From positions 1 through 31,945 of the forward strand of contig DJCX01000144.1 in assembly GCA_002430755.1 (NCBI GenBank): 31,945 nucleotides of DNA. The letters are read 5' to 3'. The notes below the pieces were generated by a model. That model was not told the origin of the DNA. It searched no databases and worked only from the letters and a program-made list of their open reading frames with translations. The stretch is from Flavobacteriales bacterium UBA5939 (GTDB lineage Bacteria > Bacteroidota > Bacteroidia > Flavobacteriales > Schleiferiaceae). Positions 8,074-16,005 of the stretch are shown piece by piece. The translations under genes and the position numbers were made by a program. Positions within the stretch are counted from its first letter, which is position 1, and each line of letters opens with the position of its first letter.

Positions 8074-8498
8074 TGAGAAAGTCCATTTTATTTGTACTGG
8101 CAATGCTTGCCGTTTCGTGCGGTAGAAATAGAACCCATGCTCCGGAAATAAGCCTCGAGGAGGTGAGTCCTGGTACCGTTCAGGAGTACCAGGATAGTAT
8201 CTACATGCGTATCAGTTTTTACGATAAGGACGGCGATCTAGGTGAAAATTTCACGGACGATCCGAATCTGTTCGTTGTAGACAATAGATTGGGGTTGGCA
8301 CATGAATTCCGAATTTCGAATATTGTGCCTGGTGGTGCTGAGGTAAGTATTCAAGGAGAGCTCGAATGGACCATCAACAGCGTGTACATTACCGGAAGCG
8401 AAAATTCCGAAACGGTAGACTACGACATTTATGTTGTCGATCGTGCGGGAAATCAGAGCAATGTTTTAGTTACACCTGCCATTACTATCGTTGAATAA
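8070..8498 (+). CDS. small lipoprotein of unknown function, beta-rich
   Basis: A 142-residue lipoprotein with lipobox AVSC (C17). The mature part is rich in beta-forming residues and acidic turns: YMRISFYDKDGDLGENFTDD (47-66) looks like a calcium-binding-type loop, and YDIYVVDRAGNQSN near the C-terminus resembles an Ig- or cadherin-like strand. No family can be named. Two adjacent ATGs (8070 and 8073) could both start it; the first overlaps the preceding stop by 4 bases. It closes the exported-protein operon; 42 bases later the pirin gene begins. Confidence 0.65.
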   Translation: MMRKSILFVLAMLAVSCGRNRTHAPEISLEEVSPGTVQEYQDSIYMRISFYDKDGDLGENFTDDPNLFVVDNRLGLAHEFRISNIVPGGAEVSIQGELEWTINSVYITGSENSETVDYDIYVVDRAGNQSNVLVTPAITIVE

Positions 8499-8540
8499 AC
8501 TCTTTTCGAGGTAACTTGTTCTTTGTTTAAACAAGTATAT

Positions 8541-9398
8541 ATGCCAGTACTCCGCGCCTTACCTGCCCACGAAGTCATGATGGGTCCTCACCCTGTAAAA
8601 CAGCCGATTCCGACGCAAAGCGTCGATCAGATAGATCCTTTTCTACTCATTCATCACCACAGAAGTACTATCGCTCCTGGCACCGACCGCTGGGATGCCG
8701 GGGTAGGTCCGCATCCACATAGAGGTTTCTCTCCCATTACATTTATGTGGGAAGGAGGTGTCCACCATAGAGACAGCCGAGGAAATAACAGTGTTGTCGG
8801 CGGTGGGGGTGTGCAATGGACAGATGTGGGTATGGGCATCATTCACAGCGAGCGCCCACCAGCAGAACTTTGTGAGAATGGCGGTGTACAGGAAATCATT
8901 CAAATCTGGGTCAACCTTCCCAGCGCCATGAAAATGATGGAGCCTGTGTATTTACCTTTCCAAAAAGAGGAATTGCCTTCTGCCCACGGGCATCCTGAAT
9001 TAAAGATAGTTTCAGGCGATCTCGGTCACGATCAAGCTATTGGTCCGTTAAAAGGTGCTTATCCCGTAACTAGTGCGCACGGTGTCGCTACTACAGCGCC
9101 GTTTTCCTTTACCGTGAAAGAAGGTGAAAACGGATTGTTTTACCTCCTGAGTGGTGGAGGTAGACTTGAGGGCTACGGCCTTGTGGAAAATGCCATGCTC
9201 TATCATTTAGATGCAGGCGATTACACGGCGCATCTAGAGGAGGGCACCAAGGTCTTCTTTATCGCTGCAGCTCCAATAGGTGAAAAGGTAGAAAGCTACG
9301 GTCCTTTTGTTATGACGAATCAAACGGAAATCATGGAAGCTATGCGAGATTACCAAATGGGAAAAATGGGGTATTTGGTAGAGCGTGATATGCCTTAA
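8541..9398 (+). CDS. pirin family protein (bicupin)
   Basis: I chose the ATG at 8541 (285 residues) over an in-frame TTG at 8523. The N-terminal cupin shows the pirin pattern: TQSVDQIDPFLLIHHH, GPHPHRGFSPITFMWEG, VHHRDSRGN and GVQWTDVGMGIIHSE, with the metal-binding set of three histidines and one glutamate intact. The C-terminal cupin (FSFTVKEGENGLFYLLSGGG onward) is more variable. Pirins are iron-binding proteins; some are quercetin dioxygenases and others redox-responsive regulators. The physiological role here cannot be told from sequence. The gene sits alone between the lipoprotein operon and rlmN, on the same strand. Confidence 0.88.
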   Translation: MPVLRALPAHEVMMGPHPVKQPIPTQSVDQIDPFLLIHHHRSTIAPGTDRWDAGVGPHPHRGFSPITFMWEGGVHHRDSRGNNSVVGGGGVQWTDVGMGIIHSERPPAELCENGGVQEIIQIWVNLPSAMKMMEPVYLPFQKEELPSAHGHPELKIVSGDLGHDQAIGPLKGAYPVTSAHGVATTAPFSFTVKEGENGLFYLLSGGGRLEGYGLVENAMLYHLDAGDYTAHLEEGTKVFFIAAAPIGEKVESYGPFVMTNQTEIMEAMRDYQMGKMGYLVERDMP

Positions 9399-9415
9399 TT
9401 CCTTTTTGCTGTGCG

Positions 9416-9423
9416 TATCTTTG
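9416..9423 (+). promoter_or_regulatory. -7 box TATCTTTG directly upstream of rlmN
   Basis: TATCTTTG is an exact match to the Bacteroidota -7 consensus TAnnTTTG. It ends 4 bases before the rlmN ATG, so transcription would start at or very near the start codon. No good -33 TTTG is seen at 19-21 bases upstream, which lowers confidence. Confidence 0.5.
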
Positions 9424-9427
9424 CACC

Positions 9428-10477
9428 ATGACCGATAACAAGCGAGACATCCGCGGACTATCCCAGGAAGCATTGATCCAGTTTTTTGAAGAGAATGGAG
9501 AAAAGGCCTTCCGTGCCAAACAAGTCTACCAGTGGCTGTGGCAAAAAAGTGCGCAGAGCTTCGAAGAAATGACGAACCTCAGTAAGTCAACTCGGGCATT
9601 GCTTGACGATCACTTTGTCTTCAACTTACTCCAAGTTGATTTAATGCAACGCAGTGTGGACGGTACCATCAAAAATGCGGTAAAGCTTCACGACGGGGCC
9701 TTGGTTGAATCGGTCTTAATCCCAACAGAAAAACGGATTACAGCTTGTGTAAGCTCGCAAGTGGGGTGCTCCTTAGATTGTACTTTCTGTGCGACAGCTG
9801 CATTGAAACGCATGCGAAATCTTTCCCCGGATGAGATTTATGACCAAGTTGTAGTGATTGACAAACAGGGCAAGGAATACTTCGGACGACCATTAACCAA
9901 CATTGTGTTTATGGGCATGGGAGAACCCTTATTGAATTATCAGAATGTCCTTTCTGCGATTGATAAAATCACTGACCCCAAAGGATTGGGTCTTAGCCCA
10001 CGCCGTATTACGTTAAGTACCATCGGGGTACCCAAGCTGATCAAGAAGATGGCTGACGATGAGGTTAGATTTAACCTGGCCATTTCCTTGCATAGCGCCA
10101 TCGAAGAAAAGCGCGCAAAACTGATGCCCCTAGCACATAAAACGACCACCCTTGCAGATCTGCGCGAAAGCCTACAGTATTGGTATGCAAAAACGGGTAA
10201 GAACGTGACGTTTGAATACGTCATCTGGAAAGGAATCAACGACGAGGAATCGGACGCTAAGGCATTGGCGAAATTTTGCGGTGCCATACCAACCAAGGTG
10301 AATATCATTCAGTATAATCCTATTGATAACGGACCGTACACCCAAGCTCCACAGGAAGCTGTGGACATGTACAAACGCATCCTTGAAAACAAGGGAATCA
10401 TCACAACTATCCGCCATTCTCGCGGTCAAGACATCGATGCAGCCTGCGGCCAGCTAGCCAATAAAGGGGAGGAATAG
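9428..10477 (+). CDS. rlmN: 23S rRNA (adenine-2503-C2)-methyltransferase RlmN
   Basis: A 349-residue radical-SAM enzyme. The cluster motif CSLDCTFC gives C114, C118 and C121; FMGMGEPLLN is the SAM-binding GGE-like segment; the methyl-carrying cysteine is C340 in DAACGQLANK. The N-terminal helical domain (LSQEALIQFFEENGEKAFRAKQVYQW) is typical, and length is normal. RlmN methylates A2503 of 23S rRNA and A37 of some tRNAs, supporting translational fidelity. Both essential cysteine sites are intact. It is preceded by its own -7 box and followed by 88 noncoding bases before comM, so it is probably transcribed independently of pirin. Confidence 0.95.
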   Translation: MTDNKRDIRGLSQEALIQFFEENGEKAFRAKQVYQWLWQKSAQSFEEMTNLSKSTRALLDDHFVFNLLQVDLMQRSVDGTIKNAVKLHDGALVESVLIPTEKRITACVSSQVGCSLDCTFCATAALKRMRNLSPDEIYDQVVVIDKQGKEYFGRPLTNIVFMGMGEPLLNYQNVLSAIDKITDPKGLGLSPRRITLSTIGVPKLIKKMADDEVRFNLAISLHSAIEEKRAKLMPLAHKTTTLADLRESLQYWYAKTGKNVTFEYVIWKGINDEESDAKALAKFCGAIPTKVNIIQYNPIDNGPYTQAPQEAVDMYKRILENKGIITTIRHSRGQDIDAACGQLANKGEE

Positions 10478-10565
10478 GTACTGTCGGTAACTTTTACTTT
10501 TTCACATTTTTTGGGTCTTCTGTGGCCAATTCAGAATTTGATGAACCAATCAATTCTAATTCGCT

Positions 10566-12140
10566 ATGCTCATCCGAATTCACACTGTTCAGCCGTCCAT
10601 TCTTCTTCCTGTCCCTGTACTGTTGGAGGTCAATATATCCCGTGGGATAAAGTTCCACATATCCGGCAATGTACATTCTTCAATTAAAGAGAATAGGCAA
10701 CGCATCTATGCTACTTTAAAAAACGAAGGATGGCATTGGCCTGGACAACGAATAACACTCAACTTTAGGCCGTTGGAACTTCTCAAAAAAGGTAGTCATT
10801 ATGATTTGCCCATGGCTGTTGGAATTCTCGGAGCAAGTGGTCAGATTTCTACGGAACTCTTGGATAAGTCCTTGTTTTATGGGGCCATACAATTAGACGG
10901 AACCATAGAGCCAGCCGCCGCACCGTTCAAACTCCTTCAAACAGCTTTTCATAGTGGTCACAAGCGTGTTATTCTCAATGTGCCGAGCGATAGAATGCCA
11001 CGTCTGAGTGCAGAATTCCACACCTTAGAAATCGTGAACGTCTCGAAGTTCAGCGAAGTCGTGGCATTTCTTCAAAAGGGCATACTTCCAGCTGAGAAGG
11101 ATAAAACAAGTCCTCAGATAGAGGAACATGGGTATGGGTGCTTTAGTGACGTCAAAGGTCTTCAGTCTTTTAAACGTGCCTTAGAAATAGCAGCTTCAGG
11201 AGGACACCACGTATTGCTCAATGGCGCTCCTGGGATTGGGAAAACGATGCTCTTAGCTCGATTTCCATCCATTTTACCACCAATGAATACATCAGATAAG
11301 AGTGTCTTTGCAATGATCAACGAGGAACGCGGCTCCACCTTCGGCGGTCGCCGCCCAGTCATAAGTACAGTGCCTGAGGAATCCATAAAATCGCTCTTTG
11401 GTTCTAGGGAAGTCCAAGCGCTCAAGGGAAATTTGGAGCTAGATAATTTCGCTAATTGGAACTCGGAGGTACGCGCTGTTTCGAAAGGAGTATTGGGAAA
11501 GTTTCATCGGGCTTTTGGCGGAGCACTCATTTTGGACGAATTACCTACATTTTCAAAACCTGTCTTGGACGCCCTTTTGCTTCATATGGATCGACATAGG
11601 GTTCAGATGATTATGGCAATGAATCCCTGCCATTGCGGCTATTTCAATCATCCAGAAAAAGAATGCACATGCAGTGCTGCGGCTTTCCATAGATATCAAG
11701 GAATCCTCTCTGGTGCTTTGCTCGATCGTGTAGATCTTCAGTTGATGCATACTCGATCGGCATCAAAGGTTGAGAGTGAAACTTCTTTAACGATACAACG
11801 ACGTGTGGTCGAGTCTTATAAGCGTCAGATAGACCGATCAGAAGTTCAGAACGCACGATTGTCCTTGGATGAACTTAAGCCCATTGTGTTGTATAACGAC
11901 GCCATGAAACGATACTTCCTTACTCAATATAAGACGGCAAAGTGGAGTTTAAGAAAGCAGCGAAGTTTGTTAAGTGTAACCTTGACCATCGCCGATTTAG
12001 AAGGTGTTCGCCCAAGTAAAAAGCACTTGGAAGAAGCAATGGCGCTTAGCACATTTTCGGCCAAAACTTCTAAGGGTGAAACAAAGCAGAGGGCCTACAA
12101 ACGTCCAACAGTAGTCCTTGGGCCGAATATCAAAGTATAG
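10566..12140 (+). CDS. comM: divergent ComM/YifB-family Mg-chelatase-like AAA+ ATPase
   Basis: A 524-residue protein with the ComM layout: an N-terminal S5/Lon-protease-like domain (about 1-175, ending with IKENRQRIYATLKNEGWHWP-type and YDLPMAVGILGASGQ segments), then an AAA+ module with Walker A GAPGIGKT (near 219), Walker B GALILDELPTF, the Cys-rich MAMNPCHCGYFNHPEKECTC and the arginine segment LSGALLDRVDL, and the ComM C-terminal helical domain. ComM is a hexameric helicase that promotes branch migration of incoming DNA during natural transformation. The canonical RPFRxPHH and PGEISLAHNG segments before Walker B are replaced by unrelated sequence, and about a dozen residues are missing between Walker B and the NPC motif. 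ATP-binding residues look intact. It converges on the next gene with a 5-base gap. Confidence 0.85.
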   Translation: MLIRIHTVQPSILLPVPVLLEVNISRGIKFHISGNVHSSIKENRQRIYATLKNEGWHWPGQRITLNFRPLELLKKGSHYDLPMAVGILGASGQISTELLDKSLFYGAIQLDGTIEPAAAPFKLLQTAFHSGHKRVILNVPSDRMPRLSAEFHTLEIVNVSKFSEVVAFLQKGILPAEKDKTSPQIEEHGYGCFSDVKGLQSFKRALEIAASGGHHVLLNGAPGIGKTMLLARFPSILPPMNTSDKSVFAMINEERGSTFGGRRPVISTVPEESIKSLFGSREVQALKGNLELDNFANWNSEVRAVSKGVLGKFHRAFGGALILDELPTFSKPVLDALLLHMDRHRVQMIMAMNPCHCGYFNHPEKECTCSAAAFHRYQGILSGALLDRVDLQLMHTRSASKVESETSLTIQRRVVESYKRQIDRSEVQNARLSLDELKPIVLYNDAMKRYFLTQYKTAKWSLRKQRSLLSVTLTIADLEGVRPSKKHLEEAMALSTFSAKTSKGETKQRAYKRPTVVLGPNIKV

Positions 12141-12145
12141 AAGAA

Positions 12146-12733
12146 TTAACGCCTCCAGCTTGGATCCTTAGGGTCGGGTGCGTTTTTAGTCCATTCAATA
12201 GGGCCGTTGCAACCAATCTCAATGACCATTGCATTGGGAGAGCCGAATACCCCTAGCATAGCACTGCGCCAGTCTCTGAATTCATCGATATCTGTGGCAT
12301 AGCAGCTCAAAGTGAGGATACTTATGCTCGTGCCGTCGATGATGACAATAGCAGGGTCAACATGGTCAACGGTACGGTAATCGCGACCAGGAGTGATGCG
12401 CTTGTTCCCGATGAATTCCTTGAACCAGAATTTCAATGCATACTTCAGTTCTTCTTCATCTTCGTAAACGAAAGTGCTCAAATCGTATTTAGGACGAACA
12501 CTATTGCCCAATTCGTTGACCTCTTTCTCTATCTGCTTTAATTGATAGTACTGATGAAAGACGAATTGTGTTTCGCTTAACACACCGTAATCAGGTTCTG
12601 AGCCGTTGAGTTCCTTGATTTTGAACTTGGCACTCTGCTCTTGAAGGAACAGGGCAGTCCGCTGTTTCACTTCTTCAGTCTGTGCCAATAGCATGAATGG
12701 CATAAAGGCTAAGAGGAATGCTGTCTTTTTCAT
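12146..12733 (-). CDS. exported protein of unknown function, coupled to folC
   Basis: A 195-residue protein with a signal peptide, MKKTAFLLAFMPFMLLAQ, probably cut after the AQ. The mature part is helical and charged up to residue 110 (QYYQLKQIEKEVNELGN), then has a short alpha/beta stretch, IVIIDGTSISILTLSCYATD, and an IEIGCNGPIEWTKNAP tail with two cysteines. I recognise no family. Its ATG overlaps the folC stop by 4 bases (ATGA), so it is the last gene of the exbB-exbD-tonB-folC operon and may be periplasmic. A role in envelope energetics is suggested only by context. Confidence 0.6.
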   Translation of the reverse strand: MKKTAFLLAFMPFMLLAQTEEVKQRTALFLQEQSAKFKIKELNGSEPDYGVLSETQFVFHQYYQLKQIEKEVNELGNSVRPKYDLSTFVYEDEEELKYALKFWFKEFIGNKRITPGRDYRTVDHVDPAIVIIDGTSISILTLSCYATDIDEFRDWRSAMLGVFGSPNAMVIEIGCNGPIEWTKNAPDPKDPSWRR

Positions 12734-13932
12734 AATTGTAAATCTGCTACCACAAAGTTAGAACCTGCAACGATAATTAAATCGCCTTCTTCTGCCGCAA
12801 TTTTCGCAGCCTCTAAAGCGTTGTTTACATTATCGTATTGTGCCCCATATAGCTCAAATTTCGAGCCAATGTCACTTAAGGCTTCAGCCGATAATGTGCG
12901 GTTATTCGATGTTGCGGTCCAATAATAGCTTGCTTGTTTGGGCAGTAGCTGCAGCACCGCACCCATGTCTTTGTCGGCGGCGGCGCCTAAAACCCAATGC
13001 TGGCGACCGCGACATTCCGCCGCCGCTTGCTTCACAAGAAAAGCAAAAGCAGTGCTATTATGTCCAGTATCAACCACGACGCGGGGCGACTCACAGATGG
13101 GAGTCCAGCGTCCAAAGAATCCCGTGTTTTCTCGAACCCGGGTAAACCCTAAACTCCATAGACTCTTACTTTCAGGGAATAATAAATCCAATACAGCTGC
13201 AGCGCCATTGATGTTGTGTTTCTGATAGATTCCCTTTAAATCGGAGGGTAAATCACAAGAATTAGCCCAAAACAGAGGAGCACCTTTTGCACTCGATGCA
13301 TCAATAAAGACATTCTCGGTCTCTGCATCTTTTTCTACAACAACTACAGGAACACCAGCCTTGATAATTCCTGCTTTCTCTTCCGCTATGGTTCGGCGAT
13401 CATTCCCTAAAAATTGCTGATGATCAAGTCCGATATTCGTGATGAGACATATTTCTGGAGAACAAATGTTGGTAGCGTCTAATCGACCCCCCATTCCCGT
13501 TTCTAGAATGATCCAGTCGACCTTTTGGTCCTCGAACCAACTCATCGCCAACATCATAGTGAGTTCAAAAAAGCTGTTGCCGCGTTTTTCGAAGGCATTT
13601 ATGTGTTGGGTCACCCAGTTGGCGACAAATTCCTCAGAAATCATTTCGGAACCAATCTTTGCGCGCTCTCTAAAGTCGAATAGATGGGGGGAAGAGAATA
13701 CGCCTACGCGTAAACCCATTTCTTTCATTCCCGAGGCGAGAAGATGTGTAGAGGAACCTTTACCGTTGGTTCCGGCTATGTGTATAGTTGGGATAGAATT
13801 CCCAGGGTATTCGAGATATTCCCACAATTCTTGCGGTCCTTCTAATCCAATCTTATAATTCTTGCTGCCGCCGTCGCGCTGAAAATTTGGCACGGCACCA
13901 TAGAGCCACTGTACAGCTTCAGTATAGGTCAT
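12730..13932 (-). CDS. folC: bifunctional folylpolyglutamate/dihydrofolate synthase FolC
   Basis: A 400-residue Mur-ligase-fold enzyme. The P-loop is HIAGTNGKGSSTHLL (51-65), followed by VGVFSSPHLFDFRERAKI, the loop typical of FolC, and by ETGMGGRLDATN and ITNIGLDHQQFLG with the expected metal and carbamoyl-lysine region. The C-terminal ligand domain includes VVVDTGHNSTAF and ends VVAGSNFVVADLQL. It adds glutamate to dihydropteroate and to folates, making folate retained in the cell. Its ATG shares one base with the tonB stop (TAATG), so it is translationally coupled to an envelope protein gene, an odd but stable-looking pairing. Whether it does both reactions cannot be read from sequence. 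Confidence 0.92.
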   Translation of the reverse strand: MTYTEAVQWLYGAVPNFQRDGGSKNYKIGLEGPQELWEYLEYPGNSIPTIHIAGTNGKGSSTHLLASGMKEMGLRVGVFSSPHLFDFRERAKIGSEMISEEFVANWVTQHINAFEKRGNSFFELTMMLAMSWFEDQKVDWIILETGMGGRLDATNICSPEICLITNIGLDHQQFLGNDRRTIAEEKAGIIKAGVPVVVVEKDAETENVFIDASSAKGAPLFWANSCDLPSDLKGIYQKHNINGAAAVLDLLFPESKSLWSLGFTRVRENTGFFGRWTPICESPRVVVDTGHNSTAFAFLVKQAAAECRGRQHWVLGAAADKDMGAVLQLLPKQASYYWTATSNNRTLSAEALSDIGSKFELYGAQYDNVNNALEAAKIAAEEGDLIIVAGSNFVVADLQL

Positions 13933-14804
13933 TACTGCAATTCGAATCGGTAAACGATAAATCCAACTCTTCTTAGGTTACCTTGGTCAGGACTCCATTT
14001 AGAATTTTTGGCAGCAACTTTAGCTTTTTGCACCAAACATGTGTTCGACCCAAAATTTGATTTCGCTAAACCGGCTGGAATCTGATTATTAGGGGCTAAT
14101 TCGGCTTCAAATACTTGCCCTTGAGCATTAACTGCAATTTTTATCACCACGACCCCTTGATAATTACAACCGGTCTCCGGTTTTGGAATGGCTATAGGCT
14201 TACCTGACATCCAATACTGACCATTATTACCAATCCCTCCATTTCCGGTCCGGTTGGGGCTAAGAGGGTCTCCATTCGGATCACCTTGGTCGCCACCGCC
14301 TTGTGTTTCTCCTTCGCCGCTGCCGCTACCTTTATTGTTGGTATTGAACATACGGTTTAATCGATCCGCTTTACGTTGGCGCTCTAATTCCTCTTCTGTC
14401 GGCTGAGGGTCCGGTTCAGGTTCTGGATCCGGCTGTGGAGTTTCTTTAGGCGTTTCCTTTGGTTGCTCTTTGACAGGCTCCTTAGGTGTTTCTTTTTTTG
14501 GTTCCTCCTTTGGTTCCTCGATAACAGGCGCATCTTCTACATCCTGTGTGACCACTTCTTCTTGAACCGGTGGCGTCTCCTCGACTGGAGTTTCCGGTGC
14601 GGGTGGTGGTGGAGTAACAGGGGCAGCTTGAGTGTTGTCTCCAAATCCGTCATCGCTGAATCCAAAATTGATTGCAATACCGTCCTCAGGTGGAGGATCT
14701 TGATACTTCAGCCCGGCAAAAGCAAACCATAGCAAGAGCAGGACGTGTATGGTTACCGTCCAAAACCGTGCTTTGTTCCTATTTCTATGCTCGTTGAATG
14801 CCAT
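13932..14804 (-). CDS. TonB-like energy transducer with long acidic/proline linker
   Basis: A 290-residue protein. One membrane segment lies at about 14-31 (FWTVTIHVLLLLWFAFAG) after a basic N-terminus. The periplasmic linker (about 35-145) is rich in Pro, Glu and Lys, with repeated EPKEEPKKETPKEP-type units, then a glycine/asparagine-rich stretch (about 156-195). The C-terminal domain (about 212-290) starts near CNYQGVVVIKIAVNAQGQV and ends VGFIVYRFELQ, as in TonB/TolA-type transducers. It would couple the proton motive force, through ExbB/ExbD, to outer-membrane receptors. It follows exbD by 2 bases. TonB versus TolA identity is not decided by sequence; two cysteines (in the CNYQG and TCLVQ segments) in the C-terminal domain could form a disulfide. 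Confidence 0.8.
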   Translation of the reverse strand: MAFNEHRNRNKARFWTVTIHVLLLLWFAFAGLKYQDPPPEDGIAINFGFSDDGFGDNTQAAPVTPPPPAPETPVEETPPVQEEVVTQDVEDAPVIEEPKEEPKKETPKEPVKEQPKETPKETPQPDPEPEPDPQPTEEELERQRKADRLNRMFNTNNKGSGSGEGETQGGGDQGDPNGDPLSPNRTGNGGIGNNGQYWMSGKPIAIPKPETGCNYQGVVVIKIAVNAQGQVFEAELAPNNQIPAGLAKSNFGSNTCLVQKAKVAAKNSKWSPDQGNLRRVGFIVYRFELQ

Positions 14805-14806
14805 AT

Positions 14807-15208
14807 TTAGTTCGGATCAGTGGCAATAATCATTTTCATGTTATTGCGGTAACCGATATCTAATAAACGTACAGTTTCGCCTGTTGGTACTGTTTGATCA
14901 GCACGAAGAACAACCACGGCTTGTTCATCAGCAGGTAATTTACCTACCTCACCGAGCAAGGTGCGTTCAACTTGATCGTAGCTAACAATAGTGCCGTTCA
15001 CGTCAAATTCTAAATCTTCATTCACCGTAAGGGTGATATTTTTCTTCTTGACCGTTTGCGCTCCACTCTTTGGAAGAATAATGTCTAGGGCACTCGATGT
15101 TACCAAAGTAGAGGCGAGGATGAAGAAAATGAGCAGCAAGAATACGAGGTCAGTCATGGACGACATGTTTACCTCGGCACTTACCTTACTTCTGGATCTT
15201 AAATTCAT
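14807..15208 (-). CDS. exbD: ExbD/TolR biopolymer transport protein
   Basis: A 133-residue protein with one N-terminal membrane helix, MTDLVFLLLIFFILASTLV (18-36), carrying the conserved aspartate D20 that conducts protons in ExbD/TolR. The rest is a periplasmic domain with the VNEDLEFDVNGTIVSYDQVE and VVVLRADQTVPTGETVRLLD segments typical of the family. It works with ExbB and the TonB-like protein encoded directly downstream. It begins 12 bases after exbB ends. The ExbD rather than TolR name is by operon context. Confidence 0.9.
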   Translation of the reverse strand: MNLRSRSKVSAEVNMSSMTDLVFLLLIFFILASTLVTSSALDIILPKSGAQTVKKKNITLTVNEDLEFDVNGTIVSYDQVERTLLGEVGKLPADEQAVVVLRADQTVPTGETVRLLDIGYRNNMKMIIATDPN

Positions 15209-15220
15209 AATCGGTTCCGA

Positions 15221-15919
15221 TTAAGCAGGTTCGTGCAACAAATCCAAGAAGTCCATAGCGCTATCCTCGAGCTTGTAGACCACACGGTCTACTCGAGTCA
15301 CTAGGAAGTTATATCCGAAGTAAGCAATGATACCTACCAAAAGACCGGCTACCGTAGTAGTCATTGCAGTATAGATACCTTCTGCCATCATATCAAGTTT
15401 AATCTGGCCACCGGCGTTTGCCATTTCCTTAAAGGTCAAAATCATTCCGATTACTGTTCCCAAGAACCCAATCATCGGTGCGCCACCAGAAATGGTAGCG
15501 AGCATAGGCAAGCCCTTTTCCAATCGAGTTACTTCTAATTTACCTTGGTTCTCAATCGCTTGAGTAATATCTCCTAACGGTTTACCAATACGGCTGATTC
15601 CTTTTTCAATCATGCGTGCCACAGGAGTACTCTCGGCCTTACAAAGTGCTCCAGCTGCATCTAGCTTGCCGTCCATCACCATATCCTTAATGTTGTTCAT
15701 GAAGTTCGGGTCTACCTTGTTGGCAGAGCGGATGGCACCGAAGCGCTCAAAGAAAATATAAACGGCGAAAATGCTCAGCACTCCAAGGAATGCCATGATC
15801 AAAATCCCACCTATTCCACCTGAGGTCATTAGCTCCAGGATAGACATTGTTTTTTCTGTTGGTTCTTCAGTTAACACGGCCTCTGCGCCCGTTTGAATTT
15901 GAAGGAATAGTGTACTCAT
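15221..15919 (-). CDS. exbB: ExbB/TolQ/MotA-family proton channel protein
   Basis: The open frame runs back to 16096, but that would place a terminator hairpin inside the gene. The ATG at 15919 gives 232 residues and an ordinary N-terminus. Three membrane segments are visible: GGIGGILIMAFLGVLSIFAVY (about 34-54), a middle one around PMIGFLGTVIGMILTF, and TTTVAGLLVGIIAYFGYNF. The cytoplasmic loop and the GxPMIGFLGTVIGM motif are diagnostic. It forms the channel that drives TonB with ExbD. It is the first gene of the exbB-exbD-tonB-folC operon, separated from nhaD by a terminator, so it needs its own promoter. Confidence 0.9.
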   Translation of the reverse strand: MSTLFLQIQTGAEAVLTEEPTEKTMSILELMTSGGIGGILIMAFLGVLSIFAVYIFFERFGAIRSANKVDPNFMNNIKDMVMDGKLDAAGALCKAESTPVARMIEKGISRIGKPLGDITQAIENQGKLEVTRLEKGLPMLATISGGAPMIGFLGTVIGMILTFKEMANAGGQIKLDMMAEGIYTAMTTTVAGLLVGIIAYFGYNFLVTRVDRVVYKLEDSAMDFLDLLHEPA

Positions 15920-15955
15920 TTCTGCTATGTGATTTACCCAAATATCTATAAAAAG

Positions 15956-15980
15956 AAAGCCCCCGCTTCGCGGAGGCTTT
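15956..15980 (-). terminator. intrinsic terminator after nhaD
   Basis: Read on the minus strand, an 11-bp stem (arms 15956-15966 and 15970-15980) with a 3-base GAA loop is followed by CTTTTTAT. One position is a C/A mismatch on the plus strand but a G-U pair in minus-strand RNA, so the hairpin acts on minus-strand transcripts. It separates nhaD from exbB. Confidence 0.85.
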
Positions 15981-16005
15981 TGAAATATCAACAACTTGAA
16001 AGGCC

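Noticed and set aside
8513..8533. Short inverted repeat with a GTTTAAAC core before the pirin gene, as an operator or terminator
   Set aside because: Arms are only six bases with an AT-rich interior and no T-run; repeats of this size are expected by chance in such sequence.
10494..10676. A 60-residue minus-strand open frame with a plausible polar C-terminus, in the gap between rlmN and comM
   Set aside because: It runs through the conserved N-terminus of comM (10566-10676), has no recognised family or promoter, and is best explained as a shadow frame.
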